A DNA stretch of 64,000 bases from Terrisporobacter sp. (GTDB taxonomy: Bacteria > Bacillota_A > Clostridia > Peptostreptococcales > Peptostreptococcaceae). The notes under the pieces were generated by a model, which did no database searches, was not told the origin of the DNA, and saw nothing but the letters and a program-made list of their open reading frames with translations. This document shows, one piece after another, positions 51,335-63,500 of this stretch. The stretch is from assembly GCA_029851945.1 (NCBI GenBank), contig JARKUZ010000024.1, positions 14,497-78,496 of the forward strand, in the 5' to 3' direction. The position numbers and the translations under genes are program-made. Position 1 is the stretch's first letter; every line of letters starts with the position of its first letter.

Positions 51335-54300
51335 TTAAATACTAGCCATATATAATAATATCCCACTAAGCTCAGGGTCTTCAAAAGTAACATGCACCCT
51401 ATAGAAACCTGATTGCATATCTCTAACATCTAAATCAACTTCTTTAGTTGTTCCATCTAAATCTTGTTCTTTAAAAGTTTTTCCTGTTTTATCCATTACA
51501 ACAACTTTCTTTGCTACATTCTCGCCTTGTCTATTATATGCTTCAGTGTTAACTTTAATCACACCATTAGTGTCCTTAAGTTCACCTACTGAAACATATT
51601 GATTTGTGAAGTTAACTTCAGTTAAGTTTTCTAATTTAGATAAAGGTCTAAGGTCTTTAACTTCGTTACCTTCACCAGTTATAGTTTTTAAGTTCTTAGC
51701 ATATTGTAAACCTTCTAAGCTAACAACACCATAACCAATATCTAAATGCTCTAAAGTACGCATGTCACCTATTGTGAAGTTACCGTCCTTATTTAAAGCT
51801 TTATTTAGTGCTTTCACTAAATATTCATCAGGAACATTTATAACTTCTTCTAAGTTAATCTCAGCTAAAGTTTCTATACTTTCCTGAAGTTCAGTAGTCA
51901 TTGCATCTATAGCTTCTTGACTAGGATTTTCTTCTTTTAATAAAGCTTCTGCTTTAGCTATACTGTTTGCTAGAACTTCGTAACTTTCACCAGTGTAACC
52001 GTCTGCATTTAACTTCTTAGCTTCTTCTAAAGTCTTTGTTAACTTTGTAGTGTCCACTCTATCAGTGTTTATAGTATATAATTTAGCGTCTGCCCAGTTA
52101 GCATGGTCAGCATCCTTACCATCCCCTGCAGTAGTAGCTACTAGTTTTAACTTCTTAGCACCTTCTATATCTAACTCTACATATTTTTGACCGTCTTTAG
52201 CTCTCATTGTACCACTTTCATATGCTAGTTCATCATCAACGTAAATTTTAAATTCCACACTACTAGTACTGTTATACATTGCACGGTCTACACCTATAAA
52301 TGTACTAAATAATGTCGCATCTTTGTCCGTTAAGTCATAAACTATTTCAGAATGAGCATGAGTACCTATACCCTTCTCATATGCAACTTCTCCGTTATCT
52401 TCTCCAGTAAGTTTTAATATATTATTACTTACTGACTTATCCTTTAGTGGACCCTTCCAGCCTGTAGTAGCAGACTCCCACTCAAAATCGCTTAGGTAAT
52501 TAATATCGTCAGGATGAACTACATTTATAACCCTACTTTTCTCTACTGTATTACCATCTTCATCAGTTACAGTATAAGTTAAAGTATATCTACCAGGTTT
52601 GTTAAGATTAACTTCATCTTTACCTGTAACTACAACATTATTAGTTATATCACCGTCTTCTGGGTCTAAAGCTGTGAACTTCCCTGCTACATCATCTAAA
52701 GTTTCTCCAACCTCAACAATCTGAGATTTAGGTATAGTTAATTTAGGTTTAGCATTATTAGTTGTTAATTTAGGCTCTACCATTATACCGTGGTCTGAAG
52801 TGATTCCATTACCACCGTCATTAACTTCTATTCTAAGTTCTTTCACGCCTTTTATAGGTACGTTAATGTATTGCATGTTATCTTCATGTTTTAAAACTTT
52901 TGTTGTAGCTAGAGTTTGTCCATCCCCTATGACTTTAAAAGTTATACTTGAACGGTCTTGGGCTTCTAAGTTCATGTCTACTCCAACTTTAACTTCAAAA
53001 TTGTCGTAATTATGCTCTCCTAAATCATAAACAACATAACCATTAGCATGTACTCTTATACCTTTTTCGTAATCTTTAATCTCTCCTAAAGTTCTTCCTT
53101 TTATAGATTTATTACGTGTAGCAGTACCGTCACCAGTCTTTACACTTTCCCACTCACTATCAGATAAATAGTCATACTCACTCACTACATTAACCTGCAT
53201 TGTCTCTTTAACAACTGAATCTCTATCAGTTACTTCATAAGTTACTGTATATTCACCTTTTCTAGTATTGTCAACATTATCTGTAATCTTAATATTAGTT
53301 AACTCATTACCCTGATAATCAGTTGCTCTAACAAAATCTGAAGCATCAAACTCTTCATTTAAGTGTAATGTTAATCCACCAACTGTTTCTAGCTTAGGTT
53401 GATGTGCTTTAGCTATTGTACCTTCAGCAGTATTTAATTGAGTGTCATAAGCCACTACCTCATACTTATGATTTTCACCTTCAGTTATGTTTGTATCAGT
53501 AAAAGTATCTTTAGTAGTAAATCCTATTACTTTACCATCTCTGATTATTTCATATCCAAGAAGACTGTTAGCATTATCTTTATCTATAGATATATCTAAT
53601 TTAATAGAATCTTCATTTAAAGTAGTTTTAACTTTACAGTTAACATCGTTATTAAATCCTTCACCTTTATTTAAATACTCATTGTCATTTAAATACCATA
53701 TCTTTTTAGTTGGTGCTGGATATTGTTCCATATGCTTAGCTGTTTCCTCACTAACGTAGAAACCATGTCTAGCGAAATGTTCTTTTAAATTTAATTGAAG
53801 AACATCTGATGCAGCCACTGCCCAAGCTTCATGTATGTTTTCCCAACTTCCGCCACCTATGTTATTTTCTCTAAAATATCTCTCAAAATTAGGCCAGAAT
53901 GTATTGTCATATAGTTGTAATTGCCAGATTGGAGCTATATGAGTTAATAAGCTACGGTCACTCTCTGGATACCATTCGTTATTAGAATAATCTTCTTTAC
54001 TAACTTTAGGGAATATTTTACTTTCCCATAAGTTCTGTTCAGATATCTTACTTCGCTCACCTTTTAACATTGAGAAATGAAGAGGTAACATATTATTAGT
54101 TACTTCCCCTATTGTTCTACCACCAGTATCAAAGTTGTGTCCCATTTCATGCATGAATCCCCAACCTGTATTAACATTTAAGGCACCACCTTGTTGTGCT
54201 TGGTTAAACCCAGTTATACCGTTTCCTGCATTCATGAAACCACCGTTATCTAACCACTTAACCATAGATATGTATCTAAAGTTAAAGTCTGAGTTAACTT

Positions 54301-57061
54301 CGCTGGAACCGTCAAATCCCCAATATCTCATTGTTTCTTTTATTACTTCATCAGACTTATTTGCTGTATAACTTGGTAACTTGTTATTCTCTGTATACCA
54401 ATCTAAAGCATATGTTGATTTAACGTTTACTAATGTTTTATCACTGAATACATCGAATACGTCTGGTAAGTCTGGGTCAGCTTTTAACTTTTTATTGTAT
54501 TCACGTAATTCTTCCATAACTTCTTCATCACTGTCTATACCCTTTATGAAGTGTGGATAACTTGTTCCACCAACTATTCTTATTTTAGGATTTCTTATTT
54601 GTTGCTCTGCAGTGTATGGGTTTGAAGTATATAAAACACCTGCTTTAGCAGTTCCAGGTCTTAATTCGTTAGAGTCAAGTTCAGGTATTGTAATTTCATT
54701 TTTACCACTAGTTAAGCTTATAACTACTTGACCATTATGTTGACTATCCATTTGCTTAAATACTAACTTAGGTAATGGAGTATTTCGTTCTGCATCAACA
54801 TACACCTCTATCTTTTCCCCTGACTTAACTGCAATACCTGTAGGTTGCCAGTCTTGGAAATTCCATACTTTTCTCTTTTGACTTTCTTTTATAGAATCTC
54901 CCCTGCTTTCTAATTCAAAAACGTTACTTTGATATTTATCAGGAGATTTAAGTAAATCTTTAGCCATATCTATTATTTTCATAAATTCATCACTAAATGC
55001 ATGCTCGTTAACTTCGTTCTCTAAAGCTTCTATAGCTTCTAATGACTTAAACTCAGGATTTAATTCGTTCATTAAACCATTAGTAAATAATCTACCCATC
55101 TTATCAAGAGTAGTATCTGGTTTATAAAGTCCAAATTCTGATGCTACTGCCCAGTTTTCATTTGCTTCTGTAAATACAAATTTAATCCTTCTAGCTTCAG
55201 TTGGGTTAAATTGTATTGCTATAGAGTCTTTAGTTATCTCAGACGAACCACTAGTAACCTTATTAAATGTATTTCCAGATAAAGTTTTAGAAACATAAAT
55301 ATCAAACTTCTTTGCAAACCCTCTAGTATTCTTATTAGTATAAACTACTTTATCTATAGTTTGTAGCTTATCTAAAGTCATTATAACTTCATTTTTATGG
55401 TTTGCATTATTTGTATCCCCTGAGTGCCAATTAGTTTCTATATTGTTATCTATGGCCTTATCTATAGTACTGTCCCCCCAATGTCTACCGTTAGTTGATA
55501 TATCTACTATACTTTCTTTAGGTAACTTATAAGTCTTATCGTACTCTACCAGCTCTTTTGAACCGAACTCTTTAAATTTGAAAACTTTAGCATCAGTATA
55601 CTCTATATTATTACCTTCAAGTAATAATTTAGCATCACTTATGTCTTCCTTGTAATCATTGTAGAATGGATGTACTTTAGCTTCCTTCTCTAATTCTTCT
55701 AACTTAGCAAGGTTTCTAAACTCTTCGCTTACTTCAGTCTTAGTGTCATCAGTAAATAATTTCATCATACTATCCATTACAGTGTCTTGCTTATAAAGCA
55801 CGAACTCGGATGCTAATGCAAAACTGTCATTACCATTTTTAAATACGAATTTAACTCTTCTAGCTTGAGTTGGGTTAAACTGTATTGCTACTGAATTTTT
55901 AGTTATTTCAGATTGCCCAGTAGTAACTTTAGTGAATGTATCTCCAGATAAAGTTTTAGAAACATAGATGTCAAATCCTTTAGCAAATCCTTTAGAGTGT
56001 TGTGAGTTGTAAACTACTTTATCTAAAGTCTCTAATTTATCTAAAGTCATTACTACTTCGTTAACATGAGTATCACTATTTTTAGAATTCGAATGCCAGT
56101 TAGTTTCTATGTCACCATCAATAGCTTTGTCTATGCTATTATTAGCTGACCACTGACCACCATTAGTAGATATATTAGCTATATCTATCTTATAATTTTT
56201 GTCATACTCAATTAATTCTTCGCTACCAAAATCTTTAAATTTAAAGACGTTAGCGTCCCTACACTCTACATTATTTCCTTCTAGAAGGAGTTTAGCATCG
56301 CTTATAGTATCTTTAAAGTCTTCATAAAACGGATGACCTTTACTCGCATCCTCTAGAGCGTTAAGTGCTTCTATACTTTTAAATTCATCACTTAATTCAT
56401 TCTTCTTGTCATTTGTGAATAATCTTTCCATACTATCTAATACTTTATCTTCTTTATAAATCCAGAACTCTGATGCACTTGCATAGTCTTGTTTTGCTTT
56501 ATCAAATACGAATTTAATCTTCTTAGCTTTAACGGCATCAAATTTAAATTCTACCATACCACCTGTTGATGGACTACCAGTAACTGAACCTGCTAAAACG
56601 AAGTCTTCATCATTACCACTTTCTGAAACATATATTTTTGCGTCAATAGGATACCCTTTACCTTTGGCACTGTCTTGTCTAGTAGCATAAGCAACTCTGT
56701 CTATGTTAGATACTTCCTCTAACTCTAATACAACTTCGTTTTTGAAGTCATTTGAGTTTGGTTTTGAAGTTTCCCAATGTGTATTAATATCTCCATCTAT
56801 AGCATTTTCTATTCTAGTTCCTGTATAACTATTACCATTATTTTCTATAGATGCTACCTTAGCTTTAAATAATTCATTATACTTATTAAAATTATTATTG
56901 CTTTTTAACGTAAATTCCCCTACTGTCATAGATTTAGCTATTTGCTTTTCTATAGCAACAGCTTTTTCTTTTATTACTTCATCCGCAAAAACATTTATTG
57001 CAGGCATACTGTTAGAGGCTATAATAGATATAGCCAATACTGCTGATATTTTTTTCTTCAT
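51335..57061 (-). CDS. Secreted M60-family (enhancin-like) metalloprotease with carbohydrate-binding modules
   Basis: Exported protein of 1908 residues, no LPxTG motif seen. Rough order: signal peptide (1-26); three F5/8 type C (CBM32-like) modules near 45-200, 280-420 and 490-640, each followed by a helical spacer starting like DSMERLF or DSMMKLF; M60 peptidase (about 780-1120) with catalytic HEMGH at 971-975 and further ligand Glu986; a Fn3-like segment; DUF5011/HYR-type Ig-like, NPCBM, Ig-like, NPCBM (about 1220-1660); a FIVAR helix pair (about 1670-1735); leucine-rich-like repeats; and a C-terminal beta domain ending LLYMASI. M60 proteases cut O-glycosylated mucins. A c-di-GMP-I riboswitch with terminator lies 90-290 bases upstream. 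GGAGGG precedes the ATG. Confidence 0.93.
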   Translation of the reverse strand: MKKKISAVLAISIIASNSMPAINVFADEVIKEKAVAIEKQIAKSMTVGEFTLKSNNNFNKYNELFKAKVASIENNGNSYTGTRIENAIDGDINTHWETSKPNSNDFKNEVVLELEEVSNIDRVAYATRQDSAKGKGYPIDAKIYVSESGNDEDFVLAGSVTGSPSTGGMVEFKFDAVKAKKIKFVFDKAKQDYASASEFWIYKEDKVLDSMERLFTNDKKNELSDEFKSIEALNALEDASKGHPFYEDFKDTISDAKLLLEGNNVECRDANVFKFKDFGSEELIEYDKNYKIDIANISTNGGQWSANNSIDKAIDGDIETNWHSNSKNSDTHVNEVVMTLDKLETLDKVVYNSQHSKGFAKGFDIYVSKTLSGDTFTKVTTGQSEITKNSVAIQFNPTQARRVKFVFKNGNDSFALASEFVLYKQDTVMDSMMKLFTDDTKTEVSEEFRNLAKLEELEKEAKVHPFYNDYKEDISDAKLLLEGNNIEYTDAKVFKFKEFGSKELVEYDKTYKLPKESIVDISTNGRHWGDSTIDKAIDNNIETNWHSGDTNNANHKNEVIMTLDKLQTIDKVVYTNKNTRGFAKKFDIYVSKTLSGNTFNKVTSGSSEITKDSIAIQFNPTEARRIKFVFTEANENWAVASEFGLYKPDTTLDKMGRLFTNGLMNELNPEFKSLEAIEALENEVNEHAFSDEFMKIIDMAKDLLKSPDKYQSNVFELESRGDSIKESQKRKVWNFQDWQPTGIAVKSGEKIEVYVDAERNTPLPKLVFKQMDSQHNGQVVISLTSGKNEITIPELDSNELRPGTAKAGVLYTSNPYTAEQQIRNPKIRIVGGTSYPHFIKGIDSDEEVMEELREYNKKLKADPDLPDVFDVFSDKTLVNVKSTYALDWYTENNKLPSYTANKSDEVIKETMRYWGFDGSSEVNSDFNFRYISMVKWLDNGGFMNAGNGITGFNQAQQGGALNVNTGWGFMHEMGHNFDTGGRTIGEVTNNMLPLHFSMLKGERSKISEQNLWESKIFPKVSKEDYSNNEWYPESDRSLLTHIAPIWQLQLYDNTFWPNFERYFRENNIGGGSWENIHEAWAVAASDVLQLNLKEHFARHGFYVSEETAKHMEQYPAPTKKIWYLNDNEYLNKGEGFNNDVNCKVKTTLNEDSIKLDISIDKDNANSLLGYEIIRDGKVIGFTTKDTFTDTNITEGENHKYEVVAYDTQLNTAEGTIAKAHQPKLETVGGLTLHLNEEFDASDFVRATDYQGNELTNIKITDNVDNTRKGEYTVTYEVTDRDSVVKETMQVNVVSEYDYLSDSEWESVKTGDGTATRNKSIKGRTLGEIKDYEKGIRVHANGYVVYDLGEHNYDNFEVKVGVDMNLEAQDRSSITFKVIGDGQTLATTKVLKHEDNMQYINVPIKGVKELRIEVNDGGNGITSDHGIMVEPKLTTNNAKPKLTIPKSQIVEVGETLDDVAGKFTALDPEDGDITNNVVVTGKDEVNLNKPGRYTLTYTVTDEDGNTVEKSRVINVVHPDDINYLSDFEWESATTGWKGPLKDKSVSNNILKLTGEDNGEVAYEKGIGTHAHSEIVYDLTDKDATLFSTFIGVDRAMYNSTSSVEFKIYVDDELAYESGTMRAKDGQKYVELDIEGAKKLKLVATTAGDGKDADHANWADAKLYTINTDRVDTTKLTKTLEEAKKLNADGYTGESYEVLANSIAKAEALLKEENPSQEAIDAMTTELQESIETLAEINLEEVINVPDEYLVKALNKALNKDGNFTIGDMRTLEHLDIGYGVVSLEGLQYAKNLKTITGEGNEVKDLRPLSKLENLTEVNFTNQYVSVGELKDTNGVIKVNTEAYNRQGENVAKKVVVMDKTGKTFKEQDLDGTTKEVDLDVRDMQSGFYRVHVTFEDPELSGILLYMASI

Positions 57062-57151
57062 ACCATTCTCCCTCCATATGTATAAATTAAAAAAATAAAG
57101 ATTTTGCTACCAATTCCAAAATATAATCTTATTGTAGATTTGTGATTATTT

Positions 57152-57186
57152 TATAAAAAAAACTACCCTATATGTAAAGGGTAGTT
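57152..57186 (-). terminator. Riboswitch expression-platform terminator
   Basis: On the minus strand AACTACCC pairs with GGGTAGTT around TTTACATATA and is followed by eight T. The 5' arm overlaps TGGCAACT (57190-57183), which is complementary over eight bases to AGTTGCCA at the aptamer's 3' end. Pairing of those two would prevent the terminator, so ligand-bound aptamer favours termination. Confidence 0.85.
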
Positions 57187-57264
57187 GCCATCTAAAATAA
57201 ACATCATAAAATAATTTTATAATATAACTATAAAATCACTTTACAAAAACAAAGACTATTAATC

Positions 57265-57345
57265 TTTGGCAACTGGCTGGCATAGTTTGATTAAACCTTA
57301 GCCCCTTTAGCTTTGCGTCTCTAGATTTCTCTAGATTTGCCGGTT
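57265..57345 (-). promoter_or_regulatory. Cyclic di-GMP-I (GEMM-I) riboswitch aptamer
   Basis: The minus strand reads GGCAAA, hairpin TCTAGA-GAAA-TCTAGA (a GNRA tetraloop), then GACGCAAAGC, a GGGGCTAAGG receptor-type stretch and finally GCCAGCCAGTTGCC. These are the conserved blocks of the GEMM-I aptamer in order: GGCAAA, P2 with GNRA loop docking in the P3 receptor, GACGCAAAGC and the closing P1. P1 is GGCAA/TTGCC. It lies about 200 bases before the M60 protease start and is followed by a terminator. Confidence 0.93.
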
Positions 57346-57472
57346 TTAAATTTTTACTTTCTATATTAAATTATACATGTTTTCAAAAATATTTAAATAG
57401 TTTTTTTTAAAATATTTATTTTTTTCATATAAAAATATTTTTACTTAACTGAAGTAAAAAATTTTAACATAA

Positions 57473-57504
57473 AAAGACATAGTCATATATTTGACTATGT
57501 CTTT
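57473..57504 (-). terminator. Terminator downstream of the second M60 protease gene
   Basis: AAAGACATAGTCA and TGACTATGTCTTT form a perfect 13-bp stem with loop TATATT, then T-rich sequence on both strands. Confidence 0.9.
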
Positions 57505-57576
57505 ATTTTATATTATTTTTTCTACTAAAGAATCTTTATTTGCAGATTTGCAATCTGTTTTCACTTGATCTATAGG

Positions 57577-60500
57577 TTAAATGCTAGCCATATATAATAA
57601 TATACCACTAAGCTCAGGATCTTCAAAAGTAACATGCACTCCATAGAAACCTGATTGTATGCCTCTAACATCTACATCAACTTCTTTAGTGTTTTTATCT
57701 ATGATTTGTTCCTTAACTAAATTACCTTTGTTATCTACCAATTTAACTTTTGTAGCTACATTCTTTCCTGATCTATTGTAAACTTCTGTATTAACTTTAA
57801 CTACACCATCAGCAGATTTTAATTGACCAACTTGAACAAATTGATTATTGAAATTAACCTCTTTTAAATTTTCCAGTTTAGATATAGGTCTAAGATTTCT
57901 TATTTCATTATTTTCACCATTTATTATTTCTAGGTTTTTAGCATATTGTAAACCTTCAAGACTTACAACACCATAACCTACATTAAAGTTAGTTAATTTT
58001 CTCATATCACCTATTGTGAAGTTGTCTTCCTTACCTAAAGCTTTACTTAAAGACTTAGCTAAATACTTATCTGGTATATTTACAACTTCATCTAGATTAA
58101 TTCTAACTAAACCTTTTATACTTTCTTGAAGTTCATCAGTCGCAGTGTCTATAGATTCTTGACTAGGATTTTCTTCTTTTAGTAAATCCTCTGCTTTAGC
58201 TAATTTGTCTTCTAAGGCTTTTACACTTTCTTCAGTGTAATCGTCTTTATTAATTTTCTTAGCTTCTTCTAAAGCCTTAGTTAACTCAGTAGTGTCAACT
58301 CTGTCAGTGTTTACGAAGTATAATTTAGCATCTGCCCAGTTTGCATGGTCAGAACCATCCCCATTGTCCCCAGTAGTAACTACTAGTTTTAACTCTTTAG
58401 CTCCTGCTATATTTACCTCTACAAACTTTTGTTGGTCTTTAGCTCCCATTATACCACTTTCGTAAGCTATTTCTCCGTCAACGTAAACTTTAAACTCTAC
58501 TCTAGCAGAGCTGTTATACATATGACGGTCTACACCAACATATGCACTAAATGATGATGCATTCTTATCTGTTAAGTCATAAACTATTTCAGAATGTGCA
58601 TGTGTACCAATACCTTTTTCATATACTACTTCTTTATTGTCTTTTCCAGTAAGTCTTAAACTATTATTACTTACTGACTTATCTTTACCTATTTCTCCCC
58701 AGCCCTTAGAAGCAGACTTCCATTCATAATCACTAATGTATTTAAAGTCTTCCATGTTTACAACACTTATGACTCTACTCTTTTCAGTTGTATTACCGTC
58801 TTTATCAGTTACAGTATAAGTTAGAGTGTAGTTTCCAACTCTATTTAAGTTAACTTTATCTTGTCCAGTTACTACAACTTTTTTAGTTAAATTACCGTCT
58901 TCTACATCTGTAGCTTCATAAGCTCCAACTACATCTTCTAAGGTATCTCCAACTTTTACAGTTTGAGATTTAGGTATTGTTAATTTAGGTTTAGAGTTAT
59001 TTGTGCTTAGCTTAGGTTCAACTATTATACCGTGGTCAGATGTTCTTCCATTTCCACCGTCATGAACTTCTATTTTAAGTTCTTTTACATCTTTAACAGG
59101 TACTTTTATATATCGTAAATTGTCGTCATGCTTTAGAACATTTGTAGTAGCTAAAGTCTTACCATCACCAACAACCTTGAAAGTTATACTTGAGTTAGTT
59201 TGAGGTGCTATGTTCATATCTACTCCAACTTTAAGTTCTAAAGTATCATAGTTATGGTCACCTAAATCATAAACAACTTCTCCATTAGCATGAATTCTTA
59301 TACCTTTAGCATAATCTTTAATTTCACCTAATGTTCTTCCTTTTATAGAGTTGTTACGAGTAACTTCACCATACTGTGTTTTAGCACTTTCCCATTTTAA
59401 GTCAGATAAATAATCGTACGTTCCATATACAGATACTTTCATTGTTTCTGTAGAAGTAATACCATTAGCAGTAACCTCATAAGTAACTGTATAGTCACCT
59501 ATTTTACTGTTATCAACATCGCTTGTAACCTTAATCTCTCTTAACTTATTTCCTTCATAATCAGTTGCCTTAACATAGTCTAAAGCATTAAACTCTTCAT
59601 TTAATTTTAGAGTCACTCCACCAACTGTTTCTAACTTTGGTTGGAATGTTTTTACACTTACTGGTTCGGCAGTACTTAAATCTCTAGCATAAGCCACTAC
59701 ATCATATTTAGCGTTTTCATCTAGGTCTATATTATTAATTACAAAACTGTTATCTTTCGTGTAACCTAGGACTTTACCGTCCTTAAGTATTTCGTAACCT
59801 AATAAATCATCACTATTATTATTGTCTATACCAAACTTTAATGTATTAGTTCTTTCTTCTTTATTTACGTTAGAAGATACTGTGACCTTAACATCTTCAC
59901 TAAATCCTGTGCCTTCATAATTAATGGCATCTCCATGAAGGTATTCTATTTTCTTATCAGGTTTAGGTAAATGATCAACTGCTTCTCTCATTTGGTCTGT
60001 TATTGTAGTATATTTCCAGCCTCCAAAGAAATCAGTTAAATCTACACCAAGACCTAAAGAATAAGCTACAACTAATTTTTGTGCACCGTCACCTTTTATT
60101 GAGTTTATTACATCTGGATTATGTCTAACGAATTTAGATGCTTTAGTGTAGGCTTGGTAATCATAAGCAATCTCTAATTGATTTAGTACTGCTAGATATC
60201 CAAAAGCACCTAAATCAAAGTCCTCACCTTTAAATCTCTTTAATATACTCCAATCTGAACGGTCTCCACCCTTCTCTGGATGTAGTCTTCTATAAGCTTG
60301 AGCAAAGATATTATTTGATACTTCTAGATGTTCAATAGGTCCAGTATTAAATATATGCCCAAATTCATGAGTATAAGCCCAATCATCAGTGCCTGCCATT
60401 TGTGGTGGCATTGCTAATTGGTCGAAGAAATAACTATCTCTTTCCGGGTTAGTTGAACCTAGATATCCTGTAAAACCACTACTTGCGAATGCATGAGGTA

Positions 60501-63500
60501 CATTATGGAATCCTCTAGCTACGAATTTACCAGGGAAAATACTATCTCTTTCATCCTCTGCATTCTCTTCAAATCCCATTATATCTTGGAACATAGCATA
60601 GATTTCTTCCCAACCTTCCATGGTATCCGAAGCATCATATCCCTTTGCTTCCGCTTGTTTAAGACCTTTAACCGCACCTTTTGCAGTTGTAGTTATTACT
60701 ACATTTTCAGATACAAATTCTGCTATATTATAAACTTTACCTTTAGGGTTTCCATTAACAAAAGCGTCATCACTATATTCTACTTTCTTAGCGTATTCTT
60801 CTAATTCCTTAGCAAATTCTTTAGGGTCAGTTTCACCGTGGAAATATGTTGGGAATTCAGTTCCACCTTCAAATCTTACTTTAGGAGGATAAGCTTGGTC
60901 TTCTGGATATGCTTCATTTATTAAATAAACTGCGGCACAGTTCATGTCATCTGGAGCTTTAATAACGTTTCTACCAGGACGTAAATTTACGGTTCTTCTC
61001 CAAGCACCTTTATTGTTAGCTATTTGTCCAAAACCTAATTGAGGCATTTTACCTAACGGGTCTGCATCAACATACACTATTAATTCTTCACCTGGAGTTA
61101 CATATCTTCCGAAAGACTCCATTGAAGTGAATGCGGCTCTAGCTAACTGTCTCTTAGCACGCTCTTCACCAGTAACACCCCTTTGTACTCCTGTTACAGT
61201 TCTAGACATGTTTTCACTTTCAACGTTTTCATCATTTAGAATCTTCTTAGCTATTTCGATACTAGGCATTAAGTCCTCTTTTAATGGGTGAGTCTTAACT
61301 TCTTTCTCTAAAGCTTCGATTACTTCTAAAGAGTTGTATTCGTCTTTAAGTTCAGTCATAAATCCATTTACAAATAAATCGTTAACTTTGTCAGCTACAA
61401 GATCTTGTTTAAAGAACATTAATTCAGCTAATGTAGCCCAGTTTTGTTCACCTTTAATCCACTTTAATTTAAGTCTCTTAAACTTAGTAGGCTTAAACTT
61501 GGCTTCAACTAAACCAGAATCCATCACTGTTTTACCTGTAGCAATTAAATGGAAGTCATTACCTTTGCTAGTGTTAGAACCGTAAACCTCAAACTGCTCT
61601 AGGAATCCTTTTCTATCAGTTTGTCTAGCTGCATATGCTATTCTATCAATAGTTACTTGGTTTTTAAACTCTACTGTTACTTCGTTGCTCCAATCTGCAG
61701 TATTATGTTTATCAGTTTCCCAATAAGTATCCATATCATTATCAACTGCTTTACTTATATCTTGTTTTTGGTAGTGTGGAGCGTTACTTTTTATACTCTT
61801 TATATTTTCATAAGGTATTCTAAATTGCTCTAGATATTCTGTATTATCTAAGTGGTGGAAACTACTAACTTGTGCTTTAGATGCTTCTATCTTACCTTGT
61901 TCAACTAAAACTCTTGCATTATCTAAATCTTCTTTAAAGTCCTCATAAAATGGATGTGTTTTACATTCAGCTTCTAAAGCATTTAATTCTTCAACACTGT
62001 CAAATTCTTCACTTACTTTAGTTATAGTGTCATCAGTAAATAATCTATCCATTTTATCTAGGATTTTATCTTCCTTATATAGTCCAAACTCAGATGCTAA
62101 TGCCCAATTTTCATGTGCTTCCTTAAATACGAATTTAACTCTTCTAGCTTCTGTTGGGTTAAATTGTATTGCTATAGAATCTGTAGTTATTGAAGCACTA
62201 CCTCCAGTAACTTTAGTGAATGTATTTCCAGATAAAGTCTTAGAAGTATAAACCTCGAACTGCTTAGCAAATCCTCTATCTCTGTTTACAGTGTAAACTA
62301 CTTTATCTAGGGTTTCTAATTTATCTAAAGTCATTGTAACTTCATTAGTATGTGTATTACTGTTTTTGTCATTAGAATGCCAATTAGTTGTAAAGTCTCC
62401 GTCTATAGCTTTTTCTATAGTATTATCGGACCAGTTACCACCATTAGTAGTTATATTAGTAATACGTTTATTATCTATCTTATAAGTTTCATTATACTTA
62501 GCTAACTCTTTGCTATCGAATGATTTAAACTTAAATACTTTTGCATCTTTATATTCTACGTTATTACCTTCTAGTAGTAATTTAGCATCACTTAAATCTT
62601 CTTTATAATCGTTGTAGAACGGATGCTTTTTGCATGCGTTTTCTAACTCTTCTAATTTAGCAGAATTTCTGAACTCTTCACTTACTTCACTCTTACTGCT
62701 ATCAGTAAATAATTTACTCATACTATCCATTGTAGTATCTTCTTTATAAAGTCCAAACTCAGATGCTAATGCCCAATTTTCATGTGCTTCCTTAAATACG
62801 AACTTAACTCTTCTAGCTTCAGTTGGATTAAACTTTATCGCTATTGAATCCCTAGTTATCTCAGAACCACCACTAGTTACTTTAGTAAAAGTGTCTCCCG
62901 ATAAAGTCTTAGAAGTATAAATTTCAAATTGTTTAGCGAATCCTCTATCTCTTGGAGAAGTATAAACAACTTTATCTAAAGTATGTAACTTGTCTAGAGT
63001 CATTATAACTTCATTAGTATGTGTATCACTATTTTTGTCTTCTGAATGCCAATTAGTATCAGGATTACCATCTATTGCTTTATCTATGGTATTAGTTGAC
63101 CAATGTCTACCATTAGTAGTTATATTAGTTATATGCTTATTATCTATCTTATAAATTTTATCATACTCTTCTAACTCTTTAGTTCCCATAGCTTTGAACT
63201 TAGAAACTTTAGCATCCACATATTGTGGTTTGTCATCTTCTAGTATGTATTTAGCATCGTTTAAATCTTCTTTAAAGTCATTATAGAATGGATGTGTCTT
63301 GCACTCATTCTCTAATTCAGTAAGTTTGGCTAAAGTATTAAACTCGTCACTTACTGCATTTTTATTTTCATCTTTAAATAAAGTATTTATTTTATCAATA
63401 ATTTTATCTTCTTTGTAAAACCAAAATTCTGATGCACTTGGTCGATCATTATGAGCTTTTTTAAATACAAATTTAATTTTCTTAGTTGTAATAGTGTCAA

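Larger units (their letters stand above)
57062..57576. other. Riboswitch leader and paralog 3' region
   Basis: The 515 bases between the two M60 genes contain, from right to left, the second gene's terminator (57473-57504), about 110 AT-rich bases in which the leader promoter should lie, the c-di-GMP-I aptamer (57265-57345) and the riboswitch terminator (57152-57186). Confidence 0.75.
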
